64,000 nucleotides of DNA from Amyloporia xantha (taxonomy: Eukaryota > Basidiomycota > Agaricomycetes > Polyporales > Adustoporiaceae): assembly GCA_036971615.1 (NCBI GenBank), contig JAYKKR010000027.1, forward strand, positions 62,001 through 126,000. The letters are read 5' to 3'. Of the stretch, positions 35,061-47,369 are shown piece by piece. Position numbers and translations under genes: made by a program. A model generated the notes under the pieces. It had not been told where the DNA came from. It did not search any database and saw only the letters and a program-made list of their open reading frames with translations. Within the stretch, counting starts at the first letter, position 1. Every line of letters begins with the position of its first letter.

Positions 35061-35356
35061 GCGAGGGTCTGCCATTGTGCATGGGAGCATTATCATCGCA
35101 GCGGGTCCAGCAGAGATTTCGTGGGCGGCGTGGGTGGGCAATGTTTCGCTATAAGAACATCGTGGCGGGCGGACTTTGAAATAGGCGCGTGAGCTCATAC
35201 AGGCCGTGCCTAGCTTTCCGATCGCGAGGACGTGCACAGCGTGTACTGTCTGGCATACCCTATGGCGCATCTACTGCATAGAAAATCGACTGAGAGATGG
35301 AATATGATCTAATTTCCCTGTTGACATCGGAGGCGAGATGATGGCTGGACATTTCA

Positions 35357-35880
35357 TTAATTTTCATAGCCTACGCTACTGGGGTATGACGCGGTCACGG
35401 GACCATGTCTTAGTGTGTCTCGAGTCGAGACGTGTCGCGTCCGAGTCTCCTGGAGCAAGGAAGTAATCCCGGGGAAGAAGAAAAGATAGCGTGGTTGAAG
35501 TAAGGCGGCAGCGTGTTCATGGTGGGAGTCCAGCCGTTCCTGTGCGCAGGTCTGTCGAATCAACGCATCTTTCCGACTGAACTCCACCGACCATCGCGAA
35601 GTCTTGTACTCATACAGCTCACTCGTGTCCGTGACGCTGCGCGCTCGTGCATCTGCAAGGAACAGCGCGCGACATACCATGTTTCGCGGCTATCTCGTGC
35701 ACGGCGTGTTCGTATGTGCCGTCGAAGGTCGGGCATACGACGAGTGGCCGGGACATAGCTGCAGCCTGGGGCGGGACACATAACGGCGCCATTGTTCAGG
35801 GCGCTTTCACGCATGGCAAACCTCAGCTTGGACACTGTGCGGTGAAGCTCGAACGTAGGCGAAGATGGACGTGATGAATT
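35357..35880 (-). pseudogene. Truncated zinc-finger copy between FunK1 A and zinc-finger A
   Basis: Translation on the minus strand gives VMCPAPGCSYVPATRRMPDL and RRHIRTRRARDSRETWYVA, clearly the finger region of the intact genes, then the frame shifts before FSRKDALIRQT. The N-terminal exon and promoter are missing. An equivalent fragment lies at 57397-57700 behind FunK1 C, so this decayed copy predates the A/C duplication. Confidence 0.7.
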
Positions 35881-36462
35881 CGACAGTGTAGGAAGGCCAG
35901 ATTGGGATTTGCGGAGAGCGCGTCGGGTGGCTTATGCGAATAAGGGCTACATCGCTGATTCTTACCACTTCACATTGAGGATGAAGGAAAAGTGCTTCTC
36001 GTTATGAAGGTTCTGAATCAGGGTCTCCGACACACCAGCGGTCGGAGGTCGAGAGCTGCTAAGCTGAGTGAGGAACTGAAAACGGAGCGGCACATAAATT
36101 GCCTATCTTTTATGAAAAAACTAGGCGACTTACAACGAAGCAGTCAAAGATGATCGTTGGGGGCGCGTCTCCTCAAAATCGTATTTCGCCGAAAGGTCGT
36201 GAGTTACAATGCCACAAACTCGGAACTGTGCGTGGTTTCCTGAGTCCACCAAGATGAAAAAAGACCAAAGCAACGCGAGAAATAGATTGCGGTATGTATG
36301 ATATCTGTAACTAGAAGAACGAATAACAACAATGTGACAAGCCCTGGGGAGGACATTATACAATGGGAGAGACTAGATACTCGAATGCTACAAATGAATA
36401 AATTAATGCAAATTATAAATTATACGAGTTGCGCAATGTCAGAACGGACGCAAAGCAGGCAT
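35881..36462. other. 3' flank of FunK1 A
   Basis: No gene. The sequence is collinear with 56818-57396 behind FunK1 C (for example the shared CCCCCAACGATCATCTTTG block), so it belongs to the duplicated unit. Confidence 0.5.
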
Positions 36463-39166
36463 TCAGTCCTCGACGTCAATAGGAGCGTTGAGTCGGTCCA
36501 TGAAGCTTTCATATGTGACACCCTTACGAAGAGATGCCTTCCACCGGTCGACCTCTTCAATCAACCTCGCCTGTTCTTTCTGGTTGCCCTTTTTTTGTGC
36601 CTGCTCAAGTTCTATCTGGACCCCGTGCAACAGATGGGCAGTGCCGTAGCGGAGTGTGAACAACCCGTATAGAGGTCTTACCCACTCGCCTATGAGAGGC
36701 CGGTACGTCGCATGCGTCTTTGTGAAGATCCCCGTAAAGTCGTCAACATTTGCAAAAAATTGCCGCTTGTTAGAGCCAATTGTGTATAGATCGGCGTGTT
36801 CCCACTCGAAAATATGCCCGAACGTATTTGTGTCCGGATTGAACACGGCGACGAACCATGCGAGGACGAAGAAGAACGACTCAAGGTCAAATCGGTAGCG
36901 ATGTAGTGGGGCGTCTCCGGGGCGGAGGAGTTCAAGAGCCATGAATGGGCCGGTGCCGGTCCGATACCTGGCTTTGCACCGTGCTTCAGCGACAGGGTCA
37001 TTTTGATCCTCTTCAGGCAGCTCGTTTTTCTTGAGAGTCGGACTGCCGTCAGCACTGCTGCCGTCCGTTTTTGATGCGTCCTTGATGATGGCGTCCACCG
37101 GGTTGGCATTCGGTTTCTGTGCATAGAGGTACTTTGCATCCATGTGGTCTTCAGCAGCTTCATCCTCATGGCTAAGCTCCACGGCGAGGTCCCAGTCACA
37201 TAGAACTCCGAAGGTGCGGCCTTCTGTTCTGTAGAACATAATATTGTTCACGCTTATATCGCGATGTAGAACGCTCGATGTCTCCCATACCCAGTGATGA
37301 GCTACCCATTTATGGCCGGTTAGCGGACTCGGACGCACAAAGTGAAGAATGTGTGTCAACGTACCACGTACGACATCCAAAAATATGTTCTTGAATTCGT
37401 CTACAGACCTCACTTGTTCCAGGCGTTCATACTTCTTCATGACCATCATCCGGAATACTCGCGGCTCGTAGTCCAGCAAATCATTCATGAACGTTCTTGG
37501 CAAACGCATCTGCTCCATCGTTCGCGTAATCGAGCACTTGAGATCCACGATATGTTTCAGGTACTGCGGCTTCTTCTTCTCGACCTTGTGTCTGACAACT
37601 CGAATCAGATGGTCTTCTGCATCTCGGCTGGTAGGTGGCCATGCAACCTTGGCTACGAGGTCTTCGTCCCCGAAGCGCGCAGCCGAAGTAGGAGTCGTCT
37701 TGATGGGCACGATCGTAGTCCCTCGCCCGATGACCCCATAGTCCGTATCGAGCTTCCGAGAGGTATCCCAAGCAAACTCGACTTCCTCTTCCTCCTCCTC
37801 GTCGTTGAGGGGCTTAGCAGGAAAGACCAGTTTGGCACCGTCGTAGCTGTTGAAAGAGGCCGAAGGAAACTTGAGGAATGGGCAGATACCCATAGTGCTC
37901 AGGTCGGCAGCACCCATAGCGGCCACAACCAGCAACAGCTTCTCGGGCTCAAGAAACATGTTGAACGGCCGCGACGTCACGAGACCCATCCTGTCCGCAT
38001 ACCACAGTTTCATCGTAAAGTCCTCGACCAGGAACCCAGATGCATATGAGCGCACACTATGCGACATCATTTCGTTGATGTACTTGGCCGATTGCACCTC
38101 GTTACCAGTCAACGTACGCTCCGTCTCTTTGTCCTGGTGCTCGGCCTGAGCCGTTGAAGACTGCACAGGATTCGAGTCGGTATTAGACCGAGACTTCTTC
38201 ACAGGTCTATCCGGTAGATCTGCCGAGCACGGTGAGTTCTTGCGCTTCGTTCCCGATGTGTTCACACTGGAGGCCCTCGATCGTTGCACAGCAGGAGCTG
38301 CCTTCTGAACCATTCTAGGCTACATACTACGGTCAGCAAATTTTCTGTATTTCGCATCGCAAGTGGCTCACCTCTTTCAATTTTGTTGCATTTATGGGAA
38401 GATCAATGGTGTAGTTTGTTTCTCCAGGATGTGGCTTCTTGACTTCCGCGTATGCCATGTACCACTCCCAGTGCTGACGCTGTATATCTGATATCGTGCT
38501 GAACCCTAGATCGGGTTTAAATTTCGCGTAATTCCCATCGACAGTACGGTCTCGCATATTGACAACATGCGCGTCCATTGTCCGCACGCGCACGTTGGAA
38601 GTCGATGGTTGCGCTGCAGTTGTTATCGGGTCGGGATAGACCTGGGCCAGAAGACTCTCCAGAAGTGTGACTAGGTGCACATATGAAGGCCTCTCTGTCA
38701 CCCGGCAGTACTCATTGACGGCCTCGAACGGCAAAGAGTACGCGCGATCAGGAATATTCTTTGGCTCGTACTTCCAGACGGCACGAATAAAGTCGACCAC
38801 CGGATATTCACGGTGGATTTTGTCTTGAAATTCAGCACGGACGTATGCCTTGACAGCGTCGTCTATCACACCGCCCGGCGTCGTGACCCGTTGCTTCGGC
38901 TTCAGCTTGAGGGGCGATGGCGATGTTTTGTAAGGGCGGAGCTGAGGGGGAGTAACCTCACGATGGAATCCATCTATAGCGGGAGTGGAGCGTGCTTTCG
39001 GCAGCATAGATATGAGGGGCATGACGCTGTCCATGGCCTCGTCGGCGTAGTCAGAGTCTGCAGACATAGCGATGTGGTAGTCTTCACAGAAAAATGCGGA
39101 GGGAGATTTGCGGTGACCGCGGATCCAGAAGGGGAAATAGTAAGAGTGGCATTCTGATGGACCCAT
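36463..39166 (-). CDS. FunK1-type protein kinase A
   Basis: FunK1 kinases are a protein-kinase-like family expanded in multicellular fungi. Two exons (39166-38372 and 38319-36463) give 883 residues. The first exon codes a conserved N-terminal region (VRAEFQDKIHREYPVVDFI, WEWYMAYAEVKKPHP). The kinase part has a candidate VAIK-type lysine in LVAKVAWPP, the catalytic loop HRDISVNNIMF, CDWDLAVELSHEDE in place of DFG, and RTGTGPFMALELL in the activation region. YRFDLESFFFVLAWFVA and EWVRPLYGLF follow, with a charged C-terminus. An acidic, variable insert lies between DWD and RTGTG. The catalytic Asp and Asn are present, so activity is plausible. TATAAATATG overlaps the first ATG, so the ATG at 39067 (MSADSDYADE) may be the true start. 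Very similar copies are B (47599-50292) and C (54111-56817). Confidence 0.86.
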
Positions 39167-39400
39167 ATTTATAAGCAAAATTTGAGGGCCACCGCTGTGG
39201 CTGTAGACGAAGTGTGGCCGTTGAGAACAAAGCCTTGTTGCATCGCGTCACGCTCGTCGAACAAAGAGACGCACGTGACCGCGACGCCACACTGTGGCCA
39301 CGGCCCATCTTCACGAGCCGCCACCACGGTCTGGCGCATCGCTCTCCCTATGTCCTTTACAAGCACCTATGGATGTTTGTGAACGAGACGTTTGATTCCG
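39167..39400 (-). promoter_or_regulatory. Conserved FunK1 promoter block (A)
   Basis: Read on the minus strand, the block shares with copies B and C the motif TGTGGCGTCGCGGTCACGTG (about 39292-39272), containing an E-box CACGTG, then the AACGGCCACACTTCGTC stretch and a TATAAAT box touching the first ATG. Homology with copy B extends further upstream (CGCCAGACCGTGGTGGCGGC). Confidence 0.6.
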
Positions 39401-39739
39401 CGGAACATTTGCAGTGGCATGTTTTGGTGTAAACCTGCGGATTCAGCAAATGCGTCTGTTCTGCGCGGTCTCGCAAGATTATCTCAAGGGAACCCGAAGT
39501 CCGGATGATGACTGGGTCGATGAACATTTATGAACGACAGCCATAGACAAGGTTGTCCAGGCATTCCATGGTGAGAATCTCATTTTGGCTGTCTGGTGCC
39601 TCAAGCCGCAAGCGAGAGCATACCCCCCTCCCTTGAAATTGAAGAGTAACGCGTCGACTATGTCTCATCAAGTTGCCAACGGTTGTTTTCCTTCTCGTGC
39701 TATATCCTCCTTTCAATAACTTCAACCCATGGCCCCCCA

Positions 39740-40330
39740 TTCAATTAAGTAGATCTGCAGTCCACCCGCACTCGCCTACAAGTGTTCCTCGCCACCGTCG
39801 GCCCGACTCTAACACAAACCCCCGCGATGGTGAGGAGAGCACAGTTGGTCTCATCGATCGACGCAGCGATGCATCCGGAGCTCGATGGTCCGTGGCTAAT
39901 TCCGCTAGTGCTTGCTTGAACAGGACGAGGAAGCGATGGGAGGGACACTGGTATGACTCGATCTCCCGCGCCCAGTCACTCTGCGCGGTCTACCGACATA
40001 CGCAAGCTTATTGATCGTGTCTCCAATCTCAGGAGCGGCGACGCTGCGGCATCGCCCTCCTTGGGAAACGCGGAGTGCTGGAAGCGATCGAAGCAGGTGG
40101 CCAGAAGGAAGACATTGGAACGTATCATTCCACGGGACACCCCATGCAGGCATCGAGGAGCTGGGAGATATATGGTCGTGTCGTCAGCCAGAGCAGGAGA
40201 AACGAGGAGCGTCCGCGAGTGTTTGGGCAAGGGTAGGTCGATGCGAGACAGTGAGATCGGGCGAAGTTCCGGTCGCGATCGACAGCGTTGGGAGTCGATC
40301 GCGTTCTCAATCGCAGATGCTGGTACCTAT
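39740..40330 (-). repeat. Conserved spacer unit upstream of FunK1 A
   Basis: This segment matches 52850-53480 (plus strand) upstream of FunK1 C in inverted orientation. Translated stretches are conserved in one frame: SPALADDTTIYLP here against SPALADNMTIYLP there, and GCIAASIDETNCALL against GCIAASIDETDCALL. No complete gene can be built, so it may be a decayed gene of unknown family or an untranslated element. Confidence 0.6.
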
Positions 40331-40548
40331 GTACGACTCTCCCACCTTCCGCCGTGCATGTGATAGTGCAAATAAGTATACAGCTTACCCCGGCATCTAC
40401 TGCGGTAGGATAAGTTACTCATCGAGCCAGCTCCAGGCAGCGAGGAACTTTTGAAACCATCACTCGACAGACTCGACACCGAGCCCATCCTCGAGGCTTG
40501 AGCGGCTTTCACGTTGGTCCTCGGCAACCCCTGATGAATCCTCCACCC

Positions 40549-41293
40549 CTAGGGTACAATCTCAATCTCGCCATAGATTTGAGTGGACTCGTCCATATAA
40601 TCCTCCATCTCCAGGTCGCAACTGGGATCCTCTTCATGGCCTAGATGTCCTATCACCCAGTCCGGAAACCGGGTATCCGAAATATACGTCGAGCTGCTGC
40701 CAGTGTTACCCTCTGCAGACACTGAGCGCGAGTCGAGGAAGAGTCTCGAGCAAAGAATGACAGTCAGGCTGAAAGGGAAGAAAGCGAGATGAGAAAAGCG
40801 AGTGGAGGGGATTAAATGACAATCATCGGAGGAGATACGCATGGGGCTCATGTCTTGGGCACCGAACACCTGACCGGGAAACGTCATCAATGCGCACGAC
40901 TTTAGGAGTAGCAGACGCACGTTGGCCGCGAATAATGCGATACTATTGTGTCTGTGCAGAGGGTGGGCAGCGCACCTCCATACAGCAGAGAGATGATGGC
41001 CGGCATTAGCAATACTAGCAGGCTCGGCACATACGCATGGATAGTGGAGGACGCTAGAGTCAAGCAAACACGCGATGACCTGCTCGCGACGCTCGAGGCA
41101 TTACCTCTGAAAATCCCGTAGACATTACGGCGTTGATGCAGATGGTGGAAAATAGACGAACTGGGCAGCCCGACATGAATATGATCGTGAAGAAGAGGAA
41201 GGCAAGCGCTAGCGCGAAGACGTTCAGCAGGACATAGAGTACGACGGCATCCGTCAGCCCCGACAGCGACATCGCGGTTAATAGTGACGACAT
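40549..41293 (-). CDS. Possible multi-pass membrane protein, unidentified
   Basis: Starting at the ATG at 41293, about 60 residues are strongly hydrophobic (VVLYVLLNVFALALAFLFF and neighbours). After a probable intron, stretches such as HAYVPSLLVLLMPAIISLL and FSLTVILCSRLFLD occur and the frame ends at 40549 with an acidic tail. The layout (several helices, then a short polar tail) resembles the seven-helix DUF6533/DUF6534 type common in mushrooms, but I could not join the exons in phase. It may be a broken gene. The length (under 250 residues) is short for that family. Confidence 0.35.
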
Positions 41294-42451
41294 GACGACA
41301 CGCTCGTAACTTAGGCGAAGAGCGCTGCCAATCCCCGAATCAGTCTGGTGTCCGGAAGCGACGCAGAGTTATGATGACGATAGTTCGCCCTATTTCGTCC
41401 AGATATGAGATACACAGGCAGTCACGGTGCCGGTGGTCTCGCTGGCCAGTAACTTGCCCGTAATAGTTGGGAGATTTGCACTGATCGTGCTCTCCCAATC
41501 ACTACGTTTTGAGCAAGTTTTGGGCTAACCTGAACCAATGAACACAACACCCGGTTAGACGATCAATCGATCGCCGCTGCTGTGTGCCTTCGCCTTACGT
41601 AAGCAGCGTGCCACAGATGCCCACTGAAGCTGTCATCGCCCTTTCCTAAATACAATTCTAGTTCTGGGTTGAAAGTCGAGGATCTTGCCTTTCACTGTTT
41701 CATTGGTTCTTCTTTCTCCCCCAATTTTCTTTGCTCTCAATTCAAGGCTGGCACAGCCTGATCACCTTCTTTCGTGACTTCGGCATTCGATTCTTAGGCG
41801 TGCATGAAATTTGGGATCCCCATCTATCAGAGCTGATCTTGACCTGGTCCGTTCAAACTCGGTCTCATACTTGGTCCCAGTATAAAGTGCGTACCCACCC
41901 TGACTCGACTGGCAGCCGCGAACGCGAGCGGCCCGGCCTGGCGAGCCAATCTGGTCGCCGTCGTGAATTGAACGTCAGATATACATGCCAGCACTATATG
42001 ATCTTTTGCATATCGTTCAGGTTGAACTTGGCTGCTGAAGATGCGGCGGTCGACTGAAGCAGCACAATGTCGATGCGGTGCTGGCACTGTGATGTATCCG
42101 ACCTCCAGCGCTCTTGTATGATACCACAGCAATCAGAACTTAAATTCTCGGCAGATAGCTGCGTCGATAAGGTGGGTGAGCATCCTTGATTCAAAACTTT
42201 ACTGTGAGTTTCTGAGTGGTATGGCATGAGACCTTCCATGATAGCATTCACACAGCCCGGTGGTCTGCAGTCGACAGTCCTTCCATGTCAATGAGACGCC
42301 GTTCCTATCCGTCCCTACACCGCATGGTCATAACTTACTTTGACCGGTGCACCGATAAGCCCTCAGCATAAAAACAACGACCCCTTTCTAATCTTTTCAT
42401 CCCCATCTCACATTCACCAGGCATTAACAGATCCAAAACTCATCGTGTTGT
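41294..42451. other. Intergenic, no gene seen
   Basis: Between the putative membrane-protein fragment and DUF6535 copy B. No recognisable coding sequence; the right end is the promoter side of the DUF6535 gene. Confidence 0.35.
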
Positions 42452-44411
42452 ATGAACATGGCACAGCACGAAACTGTCCTTTCTTTGCAGTCATTGACGC
42501 CATCCACGCGCCCAAAGGGTTTGCCACAAGCAGTCGCAAAGAATGTCGCATCAGATATCTACACTCCAAGGAGCTCTTCGGAGGCTATTGTTAGAGAGCT
42601 CGCTAGTTCTGATGTCCATTCTAGGCCCTACTACGCAGAAGCAGGGGAGAGTAATACGGCTCTGGTAGTGGCAGTATCCTCGATTGAGGCGGATGAGGCG
42701 GTACGCTATTCGCATCCCATTCATGATCAGCATAATAATAATCTTTGAGAATCTTTAGACTGCCGATGGCACAGCGAAAGCTAGTCAGAGGCCGAACATA
42801 TCTGCAACGTACAAATCTGACATGACAGCAGTGAACGATGAACCTGTCAGTACACAGTCATGCTCATCAATGTTTAAGCTACTCACTGTTTCAATCAAGG
42901 CTCCAGCTAGTGTTTTTGATCAGGCTAAAAACCTGCGTGATCGTCTTGTACATCACGATTGGAGTGATGGATCTCGAACACTCTGGGATCATGAGAATGC
43001 TGCTATTCGGAAATGGCACGATGAAATCAACGCGCATCTGATGTTTGTAAGTCAACCCCTGCATATTTATTATTCTTACACCATAATATCAAAATATGTA
43101 GGCAGGGCTCTTCTCTGCGGTCGTTACTGCGTTCATTGTCCCATTCTACGTCTATCTCCAACCACAGACATCAACACCTTCCACTGCCGACGTGCTCATC
43201 TACTTATCGGCACAGCTGAGCGCTTTCGTCGTGAGCTCGAATTATCTGAATTCCACACAACCACCATACCTTCCTGCGCTTGATAAATCCCTGAACAAAC
43301 CTCCACGGCCGACCGTAGTCGTCAACGCCCTCTGGCTCTCTTCGCTGATCTGCACCCTTGCCGCAGCCACCATATCCATATCCGTCAAGCAATGGCTGAA
43401 TCGGTATACCGCAAGCGTGAACAATGGCTATCCGAGCGTTTGCATATGGCTGCATCGCCGCCAAAATCGGGAGACATGGGGAGTTTCTCCTATCATCAGC
43501 TCTATCCCCATTCTACTGCAGGTTGCTGTCGCCCTTTTTCTCGTGGGCATGGCTATACTGTGCTGGACCCTGAACACGGTCGTCGGATGTGTAGTATGGA
43601 GTCTGACTGCCGCCCTGCTCCTTTTTGTCATCGGCACAGTGCTGATGCCAATGGTGGCGCCAGGGTGCCCATACAAATCACCTCAAGCCTGGTTGTTCGT
43701 CAACTTGAGTGCTTTCTTCCGTGGCCTGTGGGTATCTCTCGATGTGATCTCATCCTAGATCTGACCCCGAGTCTTTTGTTTTATCACAGAATAAAGCATG
43801 AACAGCCCGAACTACACAGTTGGGCCAAATACGATCGCTGGTCAGAAATGGACCAAATCAAATTGCTGACGGCTGTTGACAAGACCTTGGGGGATGATGC
43901 TGTCCTGAAAGCACTTTTGGGGCCATATCTCCGCAGCGAGCCCCTTCACAAAGCATGTACCGATCTCCAGACCATCATGAAAGATCTTAATCTGCCCCGG
44001 CCTCACAACGAACGAGATGTAGCAGCCCTCACTCGTCTTGCACGGTGGGGTCCGTTCATCTCGGACGTCTTCGCCAGGATCGGAAAAGAAGGAACAGATG
44101 ATAACGTAGAAGCAGAAGGTTTCATTGGAGATATAATCAACCGCATGCCAGCTGCAAGCCACAAGGGAGCGGCTACGCCTCTGGAAGCTCCAATTGAAGG
44201 AACTTACCAGATACGACGGCAGCCTGCGCCTATGTCTCGGGACCAATCGACCGCCACAACGAATATTATTCTCGACTTTGAGGCAGCTTTGAATGCGCGA
44301 CGAATGCGGGGGGAAAACATTACGTTGGTAGGAGTGTTGGCAGAAGGAAATCAGCGTACGTTGGAGGAAGGCCAGGGTGTGTCAGGAGATCAGGCTCATC
44401 CGTCATCATGA
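42452..44411 (+). CDS. DUF6535-family membrane protein, copy B
   Basis: Five exons (42452-42700, 42759-42845, 42900-43046, 43102-43727, 43790-44411) give 576 residues. After a polar N-terminus comes LRDRLVHHDWSDGSRTLWDH, then the DUF6535 membrane part: AGLFSAVVTAFIVPFYVYLQ, LSAQLSAFVVSSNYLNS, VVVNALWLSSLICTLAAATI, QWLNRYTASVNNGYPSVCIW, ILLQVAVALFLVGMAILCW and VVWSLTAALLLFVIGTVLM. A soluble helical tail begins WAKYDRWSEMDQIKLLTAVD and ends acidic. Four to five membrane helices are expected. Function is unknown; the family is restricted to basidiomycetes. The frame is intact here, unlike copy A at 26579-28345, with which it shares exon phases and a 147-nt exon. Confidence 0.85.
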
Positions 44412-44773
44412 ACGGAAATTCTTGGGACATACGACCAGGGATGGTGTCAGCCTGGAACGGCGACATCAGGTGTAATAGCAGATTTCGGGCACGGACTGAT
44501 CCTCCATGAATTGGCCTTCCATACCCACCTTAGCGACAAAGAAGCCAGCCAGTCCGTTCCCGCCTATTCTCCTTTCACCTCGGAAGTCCCTGTATTTCCC
44601 GTCTGTTCATAGTCTCACACTCACCCTTGCAAATCTGTAACATTCGATACATTTTTGCATTTACATTCAATACAAGTAGCTATGATAGCCAGCAGTCCGT
44701 CTCATCCCACATCTCATTAGTTACTACATCTTCTAAATCATCGCGCTTACCCCCACCCACATGCATTCGATCG

Positions 44774-47203
44774 CTACAATTTCCCCGCCGCGTCCTCTGC
44801 CGAGCCCCAGCCCTTCTCGCCCTCTCCCCCAAACACCTCCGCAAACGAGCCCCCAAGCTCACCGATCATGTCCGCCGTGACGACGCCTACGAAATACGCA
44901 TACATTCAGCACTAGTAGTGAGCTCCCGCATGCATGCGGGCGGTGATAGCGGAAGAGAAAAAGAGCCGCGCACGCACCTCGGCCCTCCTTGAGAAACGCG
45001 CGTCTCGATGCCGTGCGCGTGACCATGGACCCGCCCACGGCGGCGAGGAGCGGGATGCGCGATGCCGGGAGTGTCTTGTCTCTGTGCGATGTCGGTCCGA
45101 ATCAAGCCAGGCAGAAGGGGAATGTCAGCGGACCGCTCCGTCACTTCATCTATGGGACGCGAAACTCACCCGTAGCTGCCTGTCTCGTAACACTTCCCCC
45201 ACGCGAGCAGCGTCCCGACGCTCCCGCTCAGAATGTCTCCCTGCCCGCCGCACCGCTTCAGCCCCCCGGGGACGTCCACGCTAAGCTGCTCCTCCGTCGA
45301 TTCGCCACCGGGGAGCTGTCCACGCGCATCGATCGATCGATCGAAACCAGCATGTCACAATACACATCACGTCAGCGCCACCTCCTCGAGCTCCGAAAGC
45401 GCAGACCAACGCACCGTGCTCCCCGTGTCCGTCGCGATGATATCCGCCGCGCCCTTCTGGAGCACCGTCACCCCGCCGAGCGCACGCGAGATGCGCATCG
45501 CACGTTCGTCCGCGGGAACTGAGGGGTCGACGCTCTGCGAAAGAATGATTAGCGAAGGCGCAGACGGGAAGGTGTGCGGGTCGCGGGATGGCGACAACGG
45601 TTAGAGAGTAAACACGATGCGGAGCAAACCAGAAACAAAATAAAGTCAAGAGAAGGGGGCAGACACTCGCACAGAACAGGCTCTCTCGTTCACGCGCTCC
45701 ACATCGACTTCGCGGTGGCCTTCGCCGGCGGTCCGTCACGCCATGTCTTTTCGCCTACACAGTTCTGTAAATCAGGGAATATAATATCTTCACCCTAGCG
45801 TGCAATGCGGATATGCGGATAGGCTGGTTGCTGTATCACTAACACCGTCCTGTGCCGCGCGCCAGCCAGCCAACAACCACTCGAAAGTCGACACACGCCG
45901 GTCAATGCGCCCGCTGTTGCACTGTGCGTGCCTTACCGCATGCTGGTGTAGAGACCAGGGGCGACAGGAGAGGGGAACGGACGCCAAGGCAGGAGGACGA
46001 CGACGACGATGACGGAGATGTGCTGCTACCACTGGAAGAAATGAACGACGTGCATGCTCCAAAATGGTCAGAGCGGGTCAGATTCCCAGCGATGGAAGCC
46101 GGATTGAGACTAAGCGCACTGATTGGCTGGAAGCCAGAGAACTTTGAATCTGTTTGTAACGTGGCTGGTGCTGAAGACAGGGAAGCACTTCCGCTTCAGA
46201 CCGTATACAGAGTCAGAATATTCATTCTCGCCCCCAAGTGAGCACAGCATATACCGCGTCCAGGGGCTCTGCTAGGCGTACGTATCACGGAAATGTATGC
46301 GTGATGGTGTGGAAGGCTCCACGACTCAAGATTGGAGGACGAGGGACGTGGGCGGGCAAGACAGTGTCTTCCAAGGTTGTATGGGACAAGAGGACGGAGG
46401 AACGCCGGTCTCGGCACGAGAACGAAAACGAACACGAACACGACAGAAGGAAAGAGGAAAGTGAAAGACGTAGAAAGGAAGATAGGAAATGAGAGACGGC
46501 TCACGACGTTCTCGCTGAGGCGCTTGAACTCGACGACGTTGGGGGTGAGGACGGCCTTGCGGTAGCCGCGGATGAGGGCGAGGTCGTGGCCGACCATCCA
46601 GAGGGCGTCGGCGTCGAGGACGATGTACATGTCCTGCGGGGAATTAGAATGGGGTGAAGCAACAGGTGAGTGTGTGTGGGACGCACCTGCTCCTTCGCGA
46701 TGGTGAGCGCGAGCTTGGCGAAGGCCTGCATGTAGTCCTCGCGGCCGAGGCCGGGGCCGATGATGAGGACGTGGAGGCGTTCGAGGAGCGACGCGAGGGT
46801 GGGGCGGACGGTGTTGGGGGACCTGCGCGGATGTCCATGGAGGAGTGAGCATGGCGCGCAGGAAGAAGGGCGAGCAGGGACTTACTGGTCCTCGCGGAGG
46901 ATGGGGTGCACGATGAGGTCGGGGGAGTAGGACTTGATGGCGGAGGCGGCGGTGGGGGCGCAGATGACGTGGGAGAGGTCGGCGCCGATGCGGAGGGCGG
47001 ACATGGACGCGAAGAAGGGCGCACCGGTGTAGCTGAGCGCGGGGCCGGGGTCAGCGCGGAGTCAGCGGACAAGAGGGAAGAGGAACATACTCGAGGGCAC
47101 CGCCGAGGACGCCGACACGGCCGGATTGGCCTTTGTGGAGGGAGCTGTTGAGGGGCGGTATGAGCTGCTTGATCTGTTCGAGGATATGCTTTGGGACTGG
47201 CAT
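44774..47203 (-). CDS. NAXD: ATP-dependent (S)-NAD(P)H-hydrate dehydratase
   Basis: Repairs damaged NADHX/NADPHX by ATP-driven dehydration, together with the epimerase. Eight exons: 47203-47091, 47032-46886, 46822-46687, 46633-46505, 45534-45415, 45285-45170, 45081-44978, 44886-44774, giving 325 residues. Ribokinase-like motifs in order: [88 protein letters not shown] and the signature [15 protein letters not shown] with the catalytic Asp, then [18 protein letters not shown]. All core residues are kept. The intron between exons 4 and 5 is about 970 nt, far longer than any other in the window, and may hold an insertion. Exons are strongly GC-rich. It is divergent from FunK1 B with a 395-bp gap. 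Confidence 0.92.
45535..46504 (-). other. Oversized intron of the NAXD gene
   Basis: 970-nt intron with GT at 46504-46503 and AG at 45536-45535. Neighbouring introns are 44-100 nt. It contains C/T-rich tracts on the minus strand and a 5-Asp-coding GAC/GAT run on the plus strand near 45990. I found no terminal repeats or target duplication. A plus-strand open stretch (45852-46241) is open but unrecognised. Confidence 0.5.
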
Positions 47204-47369
47204 CTTGTGTGTCGTTGGATGGGTGGGTTAGAGTGATTGCGCGGTGATTGCGCGGTCGGGATGAGTGGTTGGCGCTGAGCAGGATCACCGATCGGCGATG
47301 ACGTACATCGTGGGGTGATCTCTTCCCACGCGTAGCAGTTGCAAATGCCCGCTGAGACATCAGGCAGGG

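Larger units (their letters stand above)
33425..35275 (-). repeat. Segmental duplicate A of the zinc-finger locus (inverted partner of 50975-52835)
   Basis: This block, read on the minus strand, is nearly identical to 50975-52835 on the plus strand, covering upstream region, both exons, intron and 3' flank. The coding second exon differs at only 7 of 278 residues by eye. Outside the block the flanks resemble module C instead (left) or diverge (right). Confidence 0.8.

Noticed and set aside
37342..38149. Plus-strand open frame opposite FunK1 A (also seen opposite B and C)
   Set aside because: Antisense shadow of the kinase exon. The sense frame has clear kinase motifs and the antisense frame has none.
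44934..45739. Arg-rich plus- and minus-strand frames over the NAXD 3' exons
   Set aside because: Shadows of the spliced NAXD exons, low complexity, no domain.
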